From NCBI GenBank assembly GCA_949288145.1, contig CASEJD010000051.1, positions 1 to 35,791 on the forward strand: a stretch of DNA of 35,791 nt. The letters are read 5' to 3'. Position 1 is the stretch's first letter. Each line of letters opens with the position of its first letter. A program made the translations under genes and the position numbers. The notes under the pieces were generated by a model. The model was given only the letters and a program-made list of their open reading frames with translations. It had not been told where the DNA came from and did no database searches. Shown here piece by piece: positions 7,245 to 15,874 of the stretch. This DNA comes from an uncultured Coriobacteriia bacterium (GTDB taxonomy: Bacteria; Actinomycetota; Coriobacteriia; Coriobacteriales; Eggerthellaceae).

Positions 7245-8201
7245 CTAGAGGATGTCGCGCTGGATGATGGCGATGAGCTTTGTCATCTCAGCGCGCGTTA
7301 CGAGCTTTGCGCCGCCCGCGTCGCCGGGGGCGGGATTGAGGATACCGCGCTCCTGACACCATGCAGTTGCATTCTCGATGGCGTCGGGAGCGGCTTCGCC
7401 TTGTTGGGATGCTGCGTAACGCACAGCGAACTCCGCGAGCTCTTCGATCGTGGCGGAGTCGTTCGGGCGGAAGAGCTCCGCCTGGTCTGCGGACACGATG
7501 CCGTTTTCAGCCGCCCACGCGACGGCAGGGGCGAAGAACTCTTCAGGAGGTACGTCATCGAACGGAGCGGGGGAGGCGGGCGCAGGCTGCCCCGCCGCGC
7601 GCCAGAAGATCGTGATTGCTTGAGCCCGCGTCACGGGGTCGTTCGGCCCGAACGCGCCCGTGTCGTATCCGCTGATCAGTCCATGCTCGGTGACGTAATC
7701 GTAGTACCCCGGCAAAACGAACCAGTCGGCAGGCTGGACGTCGGAGGGGTAGGAATAGACCTTCTTGAACAGGCGCGTGATGGCGCGCGCGAGCGCCACG
7801 TGCGAGGCAGGCTTGTCAAGGGCAAGCTCCATGGAGCCGTCGGCCTGCTTGTCGGCTGCGATGAGCTTGTGCGACACGCACCACTCGACGGCGACGCGAT
7901 CGGCGTTGTCGTCGGGCATGTCGTCGGCGTACGAGGTGGCGTCAACCGGATCGTAGCCATCGGCGGAGGGCTTGCGCCATGATGAGAACGCGCGAACGAT
8001 CTGCGCGAGCTCAAGACGGGTGGCCTCCCGATCTGCCTCATGCGCCAAAGCCTCGCGTACGATGCCGCTTTCGACGCCCCATGCCATCGCCTCCGCCGTC
8101 TCGTCCGCGCTTTCGAGTGTCTTTTTGGCGGCAGGCTTGCCCACGCTGCGCCAGAGGGCGAGCACGATTGTCCCGACAGTCACGGGCTTCTTCAGGTCTT
8201 G
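7245..8201 (-). repeat. Five tandem SLH-like modules within the ATPase
   Basis: Five 45-70-residue units (about residues 280-350, 365-425, 435-483, 492-545 and 550-597) share the SLH pattern: an AVxWxxExGI-type helix, then a short loop with NDP/ND, then an (L/I)TRAE-like helix. Units 3 to 5 fit well; units 1 and 2 are recognisable only by spacing and by the VEWCVSHKLI and MAWGVESGIV helices. Confidence 0.7.
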
Positions 8202-9038
8202 GGCGCTGGTGCGCTTGAGCGCAAGAATGCCGTTGTCCTCCACGAAGTCCGTGTACTCCATGTTGCGGTACGCGAAGCAGACGTCCTTGACGGAGCCTTC
8301 CATGCGCTTGTGGCCCTTCTCGATCCACAGCGCCTGCTTGCACACGCGCTCGACCTGGTCGATGGAGTGCGAGACGAACAAAAGCGTGGTGCCGTGGTTT
8401 TCGACCAGGTCGTTGATGCGCCGCTCGCACTTCTCTTGGAATATGAAGTCGCCGACGGAGAGTGCCTCGTCCACCACGAGCACATCAGGCGTCGTGGCGG
8501 TGGCGATCGCGAACGCGATGCGAGCGACCATGCCCGAGGAGTAGTTCTTGAGCGGCATGTCGATGAACTCGCGAACTTCGGCGAACTCGACGATCTCGTC
8601 GAAGTGCTCGTCGATGAACTTCTTGCTGTATCCAAGGAGGGAGCCGTTCAGGTACACGTTCTCACGAGCGGTCAGGTCAAGGTCGAAGCCTGCGCCGAGC
8701 TCGATCAGCGGGGCGATGGAACCGTAGACCTCGCACGTGCCGTGCGTGGGCTGCAGCACGCCCGAGATGATCTTCAGCAGCGTTGACTTGCCCGAGCCGT
8801 TCGTTCCGACGATGCCGTACACATCACCGCGGTTGACCGTGAAGGAAATGCCCTCGAGCGCCTTGAACTCTTTGAAGAACAGTTTGCCGCGAACAAGCGC
8901 GATAAAGTACTCCTTCAGGCTGTTGAGCTGTTCGTTGGCAATGTTGAAGACCATGTTGACGTCATCGACCACGATGAGCGGCCGCTTCGCGTCTGCACGG
9001 TTGGGGTCTTTCGCGCTCTTGCGCAGGGTGTCCGCCAT
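7245..9038 (-). CDS. Polysaccharide ABC exporter ATPase with C-terminal SLH-like repeats
   Basis: The 597-residue protein starts at ATG 9038 behind AGGAG. Residues 20-265 are a nucleotide-binding domain of the Wzt/TagH class: Walker A GTNGSGKST (78-86), signature YSSGM (166-170), Walker B PDVLVVDE (184-191) and the H-loop SHS (223-225). From about residue 280 to the end the protein consists of about five modules resembling S-layer homology domains. The clearest is at 435-483 (YYDYVTEHGLISGYDTGAF, then NDPVTRAQAITIFWRAAG). Two more C-terminal ones are good and two N-terminal ones are worn. Wzt proteins often carry a C-terminal carbohydrate-binding domain in this place. SLH domains are normally extracellular, so their presence on a cytoplasmic ATPase is odd. 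The permease lies 12 bases upstream. Confidence 0.93.
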   Translation of the reverse strand: MADTLRKSAKDPNRADAKRPLIVVDDVNMVFNIANEQLNSLKEYFIALVRGKLFFKEFKALEGISFTVNRGDVYGIVGTNGSGKSTLLKIISGVLQPTHGTCEVYGSIAPLIELGAGFDLDLTARENVYLNGSLLGYSKKFIDEHFDEIVEFAEVREFIDMPLKNYSSGMVARIAFAIATATTPDVLVVDEALSVGDFIFQEKCERRINDLVENHGTTLLFVSHSIDQVERVCKQALWIEKGHKRMEGSVKDVCFAYRNMEYTDFVEDNGILALKRTSAQDLKKPVTVGTIVLALWRSVGKPAAKKTLESADETAEAMAWGVESGIVREALAHEADREATRLELAQIVRAFSSWRKPSADGYDPVDATSYADDMPDDNADRVAVEWCVSHKLIAADKQADGSMELALDKPASHVALARAITRLFKKVYSYPSDVQPADWFVLPGYYDYVTEHGLISGYDTGAFGPNDPVTRAQAITIFWRAAGQPAPASPAPFDDVPPEEFFAPAVAWAAENGIVSADQAELFRPNDSATIEELAEFAVRYAASQQGEAAPDAIENATAWCQERGILNPAPGDAGGAKLVTRAEMTKLIAIIQRDIL

Positions 9039-9050
9039 AATCCGCAGCTC

Positions 9051-9839
9051 CTAAACGTAGAAGATGAACTTGGATTCGACTTTTCGGAACACGAGGAATC
9101 CGACCAGGAACGTGATGGCGGCCATGCCGAAGCACACAAGGTTCTCGGTCATGCCGGGATGCGTGTTCCACATCACGATGTCACGGAAGTACGTGATGTA
9201 GTGGTACATGGGGTTGAACTCCATAGCCTGGCGAATCCACGGATCGAGCAGATCGACAGGGTAGAAGATAGGGGTGGCGTACGTCCATGCAGTGATGACG
9301 ACGCCCCAGAGGTGGCACACGTCGCGGAAGAACACCGCCAGCGCCGCGAGCAGCAGCCCGATGCCCGACGAGAACAGCAGCACGTAGAACAGCAGCACGG
9401 GCATGAGCAGCAAGTTAGCGGTAGGCCATACTTGAAAGAAGAGCATGACCATGACGACCGCCACAAGCGAGATGGCGAAGTTCACGAGCTCGAATGCCGC
9501 CTTCTCGAGCGGGAAGATCATCTTCTCGACGCGAACCTTCTTGATAAGTGGCGCTGCTTCGATGATTGACCACATGGCCGCGTTGGTGGAGTTCTGCATG
9601 AGGCTGAACATGACCGTGCCGAGAATGAGGTAGAGCGGGTAGTTCTCGATGTTGCCGAAACGCAGGAACATGCTGAAGACTGCCGAAAGAACGATCATCA
9701 TGAGCAGCGGGTTCAGAATTGACCAGAGAATGCCCAGAATGCTGCGGCGGTATTTCAGCTTGAAGTCTTTTGAAACGAGCGAGAACAGGATGAACTTGTT
9801 CTTGCTCCACACAAGCTTGCGGATTTCCTTGGTCGACAT
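9051..9839 (-). CDS. Polysaccharide ABC exporter permease (Wzm/TagG family)
   Basis: The 262-residue protein starts at ATG 9839 behind AAGGAGA; longer upstream starts lack such a site. It has an N-terminal amphipathic stretch ending in DFKLKYRRSILGILWSILNPL, the ABC2-type signature of this family, followed by about six membrane helices. The loop ATPIFYPVDLL and the segment NPMYHYITYFRDIV are also typical of Wzm/TagG/RfbA permeases. It forms an operon with the ATPase gene 12 bases downstream. Together they should export a lipid-linked polysaccharide or teichoic-acid-like polymer from the cytoplasm, which makes the locus ABC-dependent. No Wzx or Wzy gene is visible. Confidence 0.94.
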   Translation of the reverse strand: MSTKEIRKLVWSKNKFILFSLVSKDFKLKYRRSILGILWSILNPLLMMIVLSAVFSMFLRFGNIENYPLYLILGTVMFSLMQNSTNAAMWSIIEAAPLIKKVRVEKMIFPLEKAAFELVNFAISLVAVVMVMLFFQVWPTANLLLMPVLLFYVLLFSSGIGLLLAALAVFFRDVCHLWGVVITAWTYATPIFYPVDLLDPWIRQAMEFNPMYHYITYFRDIVMWNTHPGMTENLVCFGMAAITFLVGFLVFRKVESKFIFYV

Positions 9840-10039
9840 AGGTCTCCTTGGACAGGTCTCGCGTTCCAATGTATCAAAGCACTTATTATACGGTAGTGGG
9901 TCGCGAGTTGTTGTGCAGGTATGCAATCGTCACGAACTGTTGCCGTCCGGAAGGCAAAGCGCTCCGCAGCCCAGGCTCCCCGCACCTCTGTATGCTACTA
10001 TGGCAGCGTTATGTACGCCGAATAGGGGAGACCACTCAT
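9840..10039. promoter_or_regulatory. Divergent promoter region between exporter and GT2 operon
   Basis: On the - strand TATAAT (9890-9885) lies 45 bases before the permease start. On the + strand TATGCT (9991-9996) or TACTAT (9996-10001) could serve the GT2 gene at 10040. That gene has AGGGGAG (10024-10030) as its ribosome-binding site. Neither direction has a good -35. No gene is seen in this gap. Confidence 0.5.
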
Positions 10040-11119
10040 ATGGCAGACGAAACCGCACGTCCTCTCGTTTCTCTACTGGTGCCTATCTACAACGTGGAGA
10101 AGTACTTGCGCGAATGCTTGGATTCCGCGCGCAGCCAAACGCTCGAGGACATCGAGGTCATTTGTATCAACGACGGATCGATCGACTCGTCTCCTGACAT
10201 CATTCGCGAGTACATGGCCGCCGACAAGCGTTTCCGCATGATCGACAAAGAGAACTCCGGTTATGGTTCGTCGATGAACATGGGTCTTGACGCTGCTCGG
10301 GGTGAGTACGTTGGCATCCTGGAATCGGACGATTTCCTTGACGCCAACGCGCTCGAGGAGATGTACAACGCGGCGCGCGAAGCGGACGCTGACGTGGTGA
10401 AGGCGGACTTCTATCTGTACTGGTCGCAGCCCGAGCCGCGTGACGAGCGTTTCGGCTGGGTCGCGAAGGAGAAGGCCGGCCTCAACAACCCCCAAGAAGA
10501 CGACACGGTGTACTACCTCAAACCGTCAATCTGGTCCGCCATTTATAAGCGCTCGTTCCTTGAGTCGAACGACGTGCGCTTCCTTGAGACGCCGGGCGCG
10601 TCGTACCAGGACGCCGGCTTCAATTTCAAGGTCTGGACGTCTGCGGAGCGCGTGGTGCTGCTTGACCGCGCGTACCTGCACTACCGCCAGGACAATGAGG
10701 CGTCTTCCGTCAACTCGCCCGGCAAGGTCTATTGCGTGTGCGACGAGTACGCGGAGATGCTGCGCTACCTGGACGCGCGCCCCGAGAAGAAAGAGCGCCT
10801 GCTACCCGTCCTCGTGAAGATGCGCTATGACAGCTACATGTGGAACTACGAGCGTCTTTCCGAGCCGCTTCAGCGCGAGTTCGTCAAGCGCATGGCGGAG
10901 GACTTCCGAAAGGAAGACGAGGCCGGCATTACGGACTACGACTTGTTCGAGCCCTGGAAGAAGGCGGACCGTAAGTTCATCATGGACCGCCCCGACCTGT
11001 TCCACCTGCAGCGCACGGAGCACGCGAAGCCGGGAAAGCTCAACACGGCGAAGCGGTATTACGAAATGGGGGGCTTCCCCCTGCTGCTGGACATGGTGAA
11101 GAACAAACTCGGCCATTAG
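10040..11119 (+). CDS. GT2 glycosyltransferase
   Basis: The 359-residue protein starts at ATG 10040 after AGGGGAG. The N-terminal GT-A domain shows LLVPIYNVEKYLRECLDS, INDGSIDSS (Ile replacing the usual Thr of DGSTD), SGYGSSMNMGLDAARGEYV and ESDDF, where Glu replaces the first Asp of the common DSDDF. The metal-binding DD is retained. The C-terminal half is helical and resembles GT2 enzymes of capsule and teichoic loci that add one residue to a growing chain. It is cytoplasmic with no membrane segment. It is the first gene of a two-gene + strand unit, with the next GT2 starting 12 bases after its stop. The substrate is unknown. Confidence 0.87.
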   Translation: MADETARPLVSLLVPIYNVEKYLRECLDSARSQTLEDIEVICINDGSIDSSPDIIREYMAADKRFRMIDKENSGYGSSMNMGLDAARGEYVGILESDDFLDANALEEMYNAAREADADVVKADFYLYWSQPEPRDERFGWVAKEKAGLNNPQEDDTVYYLKPSIWSAIYKRSFLESNDVRFLETPGASYQDAGFNFKVWTSAERVVLLDRAYLHYRQDNEASSVNSPGKVYCVCDEYAEMLRYLDARPEKKERLLPVLVKMRYDSYMWNYERLSEPLQREFVKRMAEDFRKEDEAGITDYDLFEPWKKADRKFIMDRPDLFHLQRTEHAKPGKLNTAKRYYEMGGFPLLLDMVKNKLGH

Positions 11120-11131
11120 GGGTAAGAAGCA

Positions 11132-12349
11132 ATGCCGCGCATTTCCGTCATCGTTCCCGTGTACAACGTCGAGGAGTACCTTGCGTTGTCGTTGCAGTCG
11201 GTCCGAGACCAGGACTGGCGCGATCTGGAGATCGTTTGCGTCAACGACGGCTCGACCGACGACTCCGCCAAGGTGCTGCGCCTGTTCGAGCAAGCGGATG
11301 AGCGCATTGTGGTCGTCGAGAAAGAGAACGGCGGCTTGTCTTCGGCGCGCAATGCTGGAATCAAGGCGGCATCAGGTGATATCGTCTGCTTCTTGGATTC
11401 GGACGACTTGCTGACGAAGGACGCGTGCGGCGTCATCGTGCGCGCGTTCGACCGCACGGGTGCAGACGTGGTCACGTACGGCGCCATGGCGTACCCGGAG
11501 TTTCGCAGCTATCCGTGGCTGGAAGAGGTTCTGAGCCCGCGCGACGTCGACTACGAGCAGTTCTCGACCGACATCCTGTTCAAGGAGCAATCTCGCCCGT
11601 TCGCGTGGCGCACTGCGTGCCGTCGTGATTTCTTGCTCGAGTCTGGCGTCCTGTTCGACGAGACGTTGCCGTTCGGTGAGGACCAGCTGTTCCATTTCGC
11701 TGTGTACCCGCGAGCCCAACGTGCCTCGCTCATCTCCGACAAGCTTGTCCAGTACCGCGTTTCACGCGCTGGGTCGCTCATGAACACGCGCCTTCACGAC
11801 CCGCTCAAAATGGCGCGCGAGCATGCGAACATCATTCGCCATATCGTGGCAGATTGGCGCGACGGCGGCTTCCTTGCACGCTATCCGCGCGAGCTGCTGC
11901 TGTGGACGGTGGATTTCCTGGGGTTCGACATCCTTCAGCTTGACGAGCCGGGACGCACGGAGATGCTCGATGTCATGAAAGGCATATGGGCAGAGTCGTT
12001 CGACGAAGCGACCATCGAAGCGTGCGCGGCGGTCGATGACGCGCGTGCGCGCATCGTCCAAGCCATTTGGAGCGATCGTTCGCTTGCGTCCGGCAACGCT
12101 CGTCGCGCCGTTGTGTACCGGTACTTCTCGTGGAAGTACGGCACGCGCGCAGCGCTTGGCCGCGTTCTTGACGTGGCCAAGAATGTCGGCCCAATCGGCC
12201 GCCTGCGCGAGTCCATCGCGCATTCTCGCCGCACCGAGACAGAAGCCTATCATGATGAGGAGGCGTGGGAGCAGCGCGACGAGCAGGAGCGCGCGGCAGC
12301 CCTGGAGCGCGTGAAGCGCGAGCTTGGTGACGCCGCCGTCTCTTCATAA
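11132..12349 (+). CDS. GT2 glycosyltransferase
   Basis: The 405-residue protein has a standard GT2 start: ISVIVPVYNVEEYLALSLQSV, VNDGSTDDS, ENGGLSSARNAGI and CFLDSDDLL. The family's central segment LPFGEDQLFHFAVYPRA provides the (E/D)D motif expected to hold the catalytic base. The C-terminal 120 residues are helical and charged with no membrane span. It follows the previous GT2 by 12 bases and is presumably co-transcribed with it. It converges on the - strand operon at 12405. It is probably another chain-extending transferase; donor and acceptor are not readable. Confidence 0.88.
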   Translation: MPRISVIVPVYNVEEYLALSLQSVRDQDWRDLEIVCVNDGSTDDSAKVLRLFEQADERIVVVEKENGGLSSARNAGIKAASGDIVCFLDSDDLLTKDACGVIVRAFDRTGADVVTYGAMAYPEFRSYPWLEEVLSPRDVDYEQFSTDILFKEQSRPFAWRTACRRDFLLESGVLFDETLPFGEDQLFHFAVYPRAQRASLISDKLVQYRVSRAGSLMNTRLHDPLKMAREHANIIRHIVADWRDGGFLARYPRELLLWTVDFLGFDILQLDEPGRTEMLDVMKGIWAESFDEATIEACAAVDDARARIVQAIWSDRSLASGNARRAVVYRYFSWKYGTRAALGRVLDVAKNVGPIGRLRESIAHSRRTETEAYHDEEAWEQRDEQERAAALERVKRELGDAAVSS

Positions 12350-12370
12350 AGCAGAAGCTCTTTTGGGTTC

Positions 12371-12399
12371 GAAGCCCTTGTTCTCAAGCGCAGGGCTTT
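12371..12399. terminator. Weak stem-loop between convergent genes
   Basis: AAGCCCT (12372-12378) and AGGGCTT (12392-12398) form a 7-bp stem with a 13-base loop in the 55-base gap between convergent stops. The T-runs on either side are poor, so termination here is only a possibility. Confidence 0.3.
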
Positions 12400-12404
12400 G
12401 GGCG

Positions 12405-13421
12405 TTAGCCTCGCTCGAGCGAGCGACCCATGAGCTTATCGAGCTTCTTCGAGTCGAAGCCGAGCGCATGCAGCGCAAGCGCCATGCGATAGCGCTTGCG
12501 CGTTGCCTGCTCGTGGGCAGGACAGCACCGGGAGAGCTCGACACGAAGGTCTTTGGCGCGCGCCATCCCGCGCGCGCGGTCGTGGTCGTAGATGAGCGCG
12601 ATGTTGTAGAGCGTGTGCACCATGAGCTCGATTTTGCGAGCAAGATAGCGCTTGACGCGAGGGTCGAGCGCGCGTTGCGCCTGCTCGTCCTCGTACCTTA
12701 CGATCTCTCTGAGCACGCGCACGTGGTCGTCCCATCGCTTGACGTAGTTCTCCGCGCTCACGCTTTGCGACGCGTTGCCCACAAGGTACTGATAGACCTC
12801 GTGGCTGTGGAAGACGATGGTGCGGGCGGGTACGGTGGCCTTGACAACGTACTCGTAATCCTCGTAGAACGTCTTTTCCAGGAGCGAGACCTGTTCGGAT
12901 CGTAGAAGCTCGGTTCGGGCGCTGAGCGTGTGAATCATGACGTACGATTCCGTGTCGTGCTCGCAGCACACGTCAGGGAAGGGGACCGTGGCGTCGGTCG
13001 GCACGTAGTCGGGCAGTTCGAACAGCTCGGACTCGCCTGTGACGAGGTGAACTTCACGTTTCAAGTCGACGACGAGGTCGGCATCGGAAGCCGACATCAC
13101 GTCGAGCATGGCATCAAGGCCATCGGGATTCACCCAGTCGTCGCCGTCGACGATGCGAAAGTACGTTCCTTCAGCGTGCGCAAGCGCCGCGTTCACGGCG
13201 GACCCATGGCCGCCGTTCTCTTTTGTGATGACCTTAACGACCTCGGGGTTCTTTCGTGCGAAATCGGCGAGGAGGTCAGGGGTGCTGTCGGTCGATCCGT
13301 CGTCGACGAGCACGACCTCGAGCCTGCCGACAAAGCGAGGGTCTCCATAGGGAGGCAGGCTGCGGTCGAGGTAGCGTTCGACGTTGTAGCAGGGAACGGC
13401 TATCGTGAGAACGGGCGCCAT
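12405..13421 (-). CDS. GT2 glycosyltransferase
   Basis: The 338-residue protein begins at ATG 13421. Its ribosome-binding site (AAAGGTAAGG) overlaps the stop codon of the preceding gene, so translation is probably coupled. The GT-A domain shows LTIAVPCYNVERYLDRSL, VDDGSTDST, ENGGHGSAVNAALAHAEG and IVDGDDW. The C-terminal half is helical and ends in a basic segment with no membrane helix. It is the last gene of a - strand operon with another GT2 and an acyltransferase. A role in extending the surface glycan is inferred from family and context. Confidence 0.87.
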   Translation of the reverse strand: MAPVLTIAVPCYNVERYLDRSLPPYGDPRFVGRLEVVLVDDGSTDSTPDLLADFARKNPEVVKVITKENGGHGSAVNAALAHAEGTYFRIVDGDDWVNPDGLDAMLDVMSASDADLVVDLKREVHLVTGESELFELPDYVPTDATVPFPDVCCEHDTESYVMIHTLSARTELLRSEQVSLLEKTFYEDYEYVVKATVPARTIVFHSHEVYQYLVGNASQSVSAENYVKRWDDHVRVLREIVRYEDEQAQRALDPRVKRYLARKIELMVHTLYNIALIYDHDRARGMARAKDLRVELSRCCPAHEQATRKRYRMALALHALGFDSKKLDKLMGRSLERG

Positions 13422-13425
13422 GGCC

Positions 13426-14556
13426 TTACCTTTCTGACTTAATCTTCGTGAACAGCGCTCCGCCGCGGTTCCGTGCGATATGGATAAGCCTGCCGAGCGC
13501 GGTGCAGAGTAGCGCACTGTGCGTGCGCAGCGTCGCGAGCCCCAGCGAGAGGGCGCGGCTGTCGGATGCGCGGGCGCCCGGTATCAGCTCGCGGTACAAG
13601 CCGTCTTCGAAGAGCCGATGGCACCAAGCGCGCCGATCGTGCCCGCTCATGCCCGCGCGAGGATCGCAGTTCCTTTCAAGCGCCGAAAGGATGTAGCGGC
13701 CGAACAGCGCGCCCATGGTCGAGCGCGCCTTAGGGGTGTCGAGGCCCCATCGGCGCTGTTGCTCGAAGATAGATTCGATGCGCCGGCGATGGAGCTCGAA
13801 ATACCGCGGCACGAACTTGTTCGTGAGGTTCGCTGCCGTGCGCTTGGCGTAATGGTAGGGAGTGCCCGGTAGGAAAGCCGCGTCATGGGCGGTCTCGAAA
13901 TACCCGACGTTGAACACGATGTCCTCAATCAAGGGTGCGTCGTCCTCGAACTCGAGCCCTGCCGCCCGGATGCGATCAAGGCGATAGAGCTTATTCCATG
14001 CGTACCCGAGCACGGTCGCTTGCTCGAGGTCGAGCACCTCGGCGCGCAGCGATGCCTGGTCGAAGTCGCGATGCTCCGCGAGCTCGATGGGATGCGCATA
14101 TTGGAACGACCCGTCCGGAGCGTAGTACTCTTCGGTATGTCCGAACAAGACGACGTCGTAGGGCTGCTCGTCAATCGCGCGCTTCGCGCATTCCAGCAAG
14201 CGCTCGTCGTAGCGGTCGTCGGGGTCGGGGAACCAGACGTACGCTCCGCGCGCGTGCTCGATGCCGGTGTTGCGGGCGGCGGAAAGGCCCTTGTTGACGG
14301 GGTGGGAGACGACCGCGATGCGCTTGTCTTCGCGCGCCGCGTCGCGTGCGATGTCGGCGCTGCGGTCAGGCGTGCAGTCATCGACGACGATGAGCTCCCA
14401 GTCCGGGCACGTCTGGGCCCGCACGCAGGCGATGGCCTCTGAGATGTAGTCCTCCACGCCATACGTGGGCATCACGATGCTGAACAAAGGCATGGTGCGA
14501 TACGAGGCATGCCCGGGACTATCGAGTGTGCAGGGTGTGGTGCTCAATGCAGGCAT
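13426..14556 (-). CDS. GT2 glycosyltransferase
   Basis: The 376-residue protein is taken from ATG 14556 because AGGAGG (14565-14560) lies directly before it. The alternative Met at 14493, which would give the more usual start MPLFSIVMPTYG, has no such site. The enzyme therefore carries about 21 extra N-terminal residues. Motifs are FSIVMPTYGVEDYI, VDDCTPDRS (Cys-Thr-Pro in place of Gly-Ser-Thr), NKGLSAARNTGIEHARG and WFPDPDD. The spacing to the next gene is 4 bases and to the preceding acyltransferase 17 bases, so the three form one operon. It is cytoplasmic; the substrate is unknown. Confidence 0.87.
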   Translation of the reverse strand: MPALSTTPCTLDSPGHASYRTMPLFSIVMPTYGVEDYISEAIACVRAQTCPDWELIVVDDCTPDRSADIARDAAREDKRIAVVSHPVNKGLSAARNTGIEHARGAYVWFPDPDDRYDERLLECAKRAIDEQPYDVVLFGHTEEYYAPDGSFQYAHPIELAEHRDFDQASLRAEVLDLEQATVLGYAWNKLYRLDRIRAAGLEFEDDAPLIEDIVFNVGYFETAHDAAFLPGTPYHYAKRTAANLTNKFVPRYFELHRRRIESIFEQQRRWGLDTPKARSTMGALFGRYILSALERNCDPRAGMSGHDRRAWCHRLFEDGLYRELIPGARASDSRALSLGLATLRTHSALLCTALGRLIHIARNRGGALFTKIKSER

Positions 14557-14573
14557 AAGCCTCCTGTGCGGCG

Positions 14574-15614
14574 TTATTGCTTTCCAACCCGCTTAAGTGG
14601 GTGCATCGTGAACAACGCCATTACAAGGCAAATCCAGGCCATGCGCAACAGGAAGATGGCGAAATTCGAGTGAGAAAGGCCTGCCAGCAGGGCGAACGAA
14701 CCCCACGCAATGTAATTTCCTTCAATCGTGTGAAGGAAGAACACCAAAAGCGAATTGACGCCCAGGTATAAAAGCGCACGCTTGATGAGTCTCGTGTGGT
14801 CGGCGATGAGCATAGAGACCTTCACAGCAAGCAGCGTTCCTGCGAGGGCTGCGAACAACGAGGGGTACACGCGGGTGGAAAGGGGCGCGTATGGGGCGAG
14901 CATGCAGAGTGCCCAGATTGCGAACGCCGCGATGATCCATTGCCAGCGAGTAATGGTCGCAATAAGGTTGTGGCGTTTGACGAGGTAGCCGATATACATC
15001 AAAAAGACCGTCGAAGTAACGAGGTCGAGTGCGAGGGGGAGAAAGACGAACTTTCCGACGGCACCGCCAATGACGGAGAACACGAAATAAATAAGGAGCT
15101 GCACTCGGTCGGAAACGCCGCGCTTTTCAAAGGCGCCCGTTGTGATATTGAGGATAACGCGGCTAGCGAACAGCGCCCACAGGAACCAAAGGATGCCTAC
15201 GGGAGGGAATCCGAACGGAACGACCGTGATCGCCGATGCGAAGAAGAATCCGGCAGCGCGCGATGCCAACATGTCGAAATCAAGTTGAGGCTCGAAAAGG
15301 ACAGCGGGCAGGACGGTGAGAATGAAAAGGATGCAGTACGGAATGAGCAGCTGCTTTGCCGACGCTTTGATGACTGACCGGGTTTCCTTCGGTCGGAACG
15401 TATAGCCAGCGGCTAGGAAGAACAACGGCATGTGAAATGAGTATATTGCCTGAACGATGGGCGTTTCGTACACGAGCGTATGACCAAGAACAACGAGAAC
15501 GATAGCGATGCCCTTGGCAATATCGAGCCATTCGATGCGTTTTTTCGGCTTCGTTGCAGGCGAGGCTGCTGTTCCTGCCGGACTAGGGGATGCGGGGATT
15601 GCAACATCGGGCAT
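14574..15614 (-). CDS. Membrane acyltransferase (acyltransferase 3 family)
   Basis: The 346-residue protein starts at ATG 15614 after AAAGGTG. A Pro/Ala-rich N-terminal 24 residues precede RIEWLDIAKGIAIVLVVLGH (25-44), the hallmark first helix of acyltransferase 3 proteins, whose conserved His is at the end. FHMPLFFLAAGY follows, then about eight further helices. Proteins of this family O-acylate (usually O-acetylate) cell-surface glycans from the membrane. It heads the operon with two GT2 genes, suggesting that it decorates the same polymer. Codon use is less G/C-ending than in its neighbours on inspection, a possible but uncalculated sign of separate origin. Confidence 0.88.
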   Translation of the reverse strand: MPDVAIPASPSPAGTAASPATKPKKRIEWLDIAKGIAIVLVVLGHTLVYETPIVQAIYSFHMPLFFLAAGYTFRPKETRSVIKASAKQLLIPYCILFILTVLPAVLFEPQLDFDMLASRAAGFFFASAITVVPFGFPPVGILWFLWALFASRVILNITTGAFEKRGVSDRVQLLIYFVFSVIGGAVGKFVFLPLALDLVTSTVFLMYIGYLVKRHNLIATITRWQWIIAAFAIWALCMLAPYAPLSTRVYPSLFAALAGTLLAVKVSMLIADHTRLIKRALLYLGVNSLLVFFLHTIEGNYIAWGSFALLAGLSHSNFAIFLLRMAWICLVMALFTMHPLKRVGKQ

Positions 15615-15874
15615 ACGGGAGCACCTTTCGTCGTGCAATTGGTCGGATGGAATACATAAAAGCGCCCTGAGGCGCGCAGTTGGCATCCTAAAGTAAAATC
15701 GAGCGTAAGCACAAGAGGGCAGACGAGAGTCGGCTGGTTGCTTGAATCGCGCCGATTCCTTGGCGGCGCATGCTACGCGCGTTTTGCCCGTGGTGCTTCG
15801 AAATAGGGGCAATGATGGTACGATATGAAAGTTAGCTATCTTTCGTCATGGGAGTCACAGAACGGGAACGCTGC
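15615..15874. promoter_or_regulatory. Divergent intergenic region
   Basis: The only recognisable signal for the + strand is TACGAT (15819-15824), with TTCGAA 15 bases upstream as a poor -35. The following GT2 could start at ATG 15848 (no ribosome-binding site) or ATG 15875 (weak GGGA). On the - side only a weak TTTACT-like -10 is seen near 15695. No gene was found in these 260 bases. Confidence 0.35.

Noticed and set aside
14493-14556. Shorter start for the GT2 gene at Met 14493
   Set aside because: It gives a more usual N-terminus but has no ribosome-binding site, while ATG 14556 has a perfect AGGAGG.
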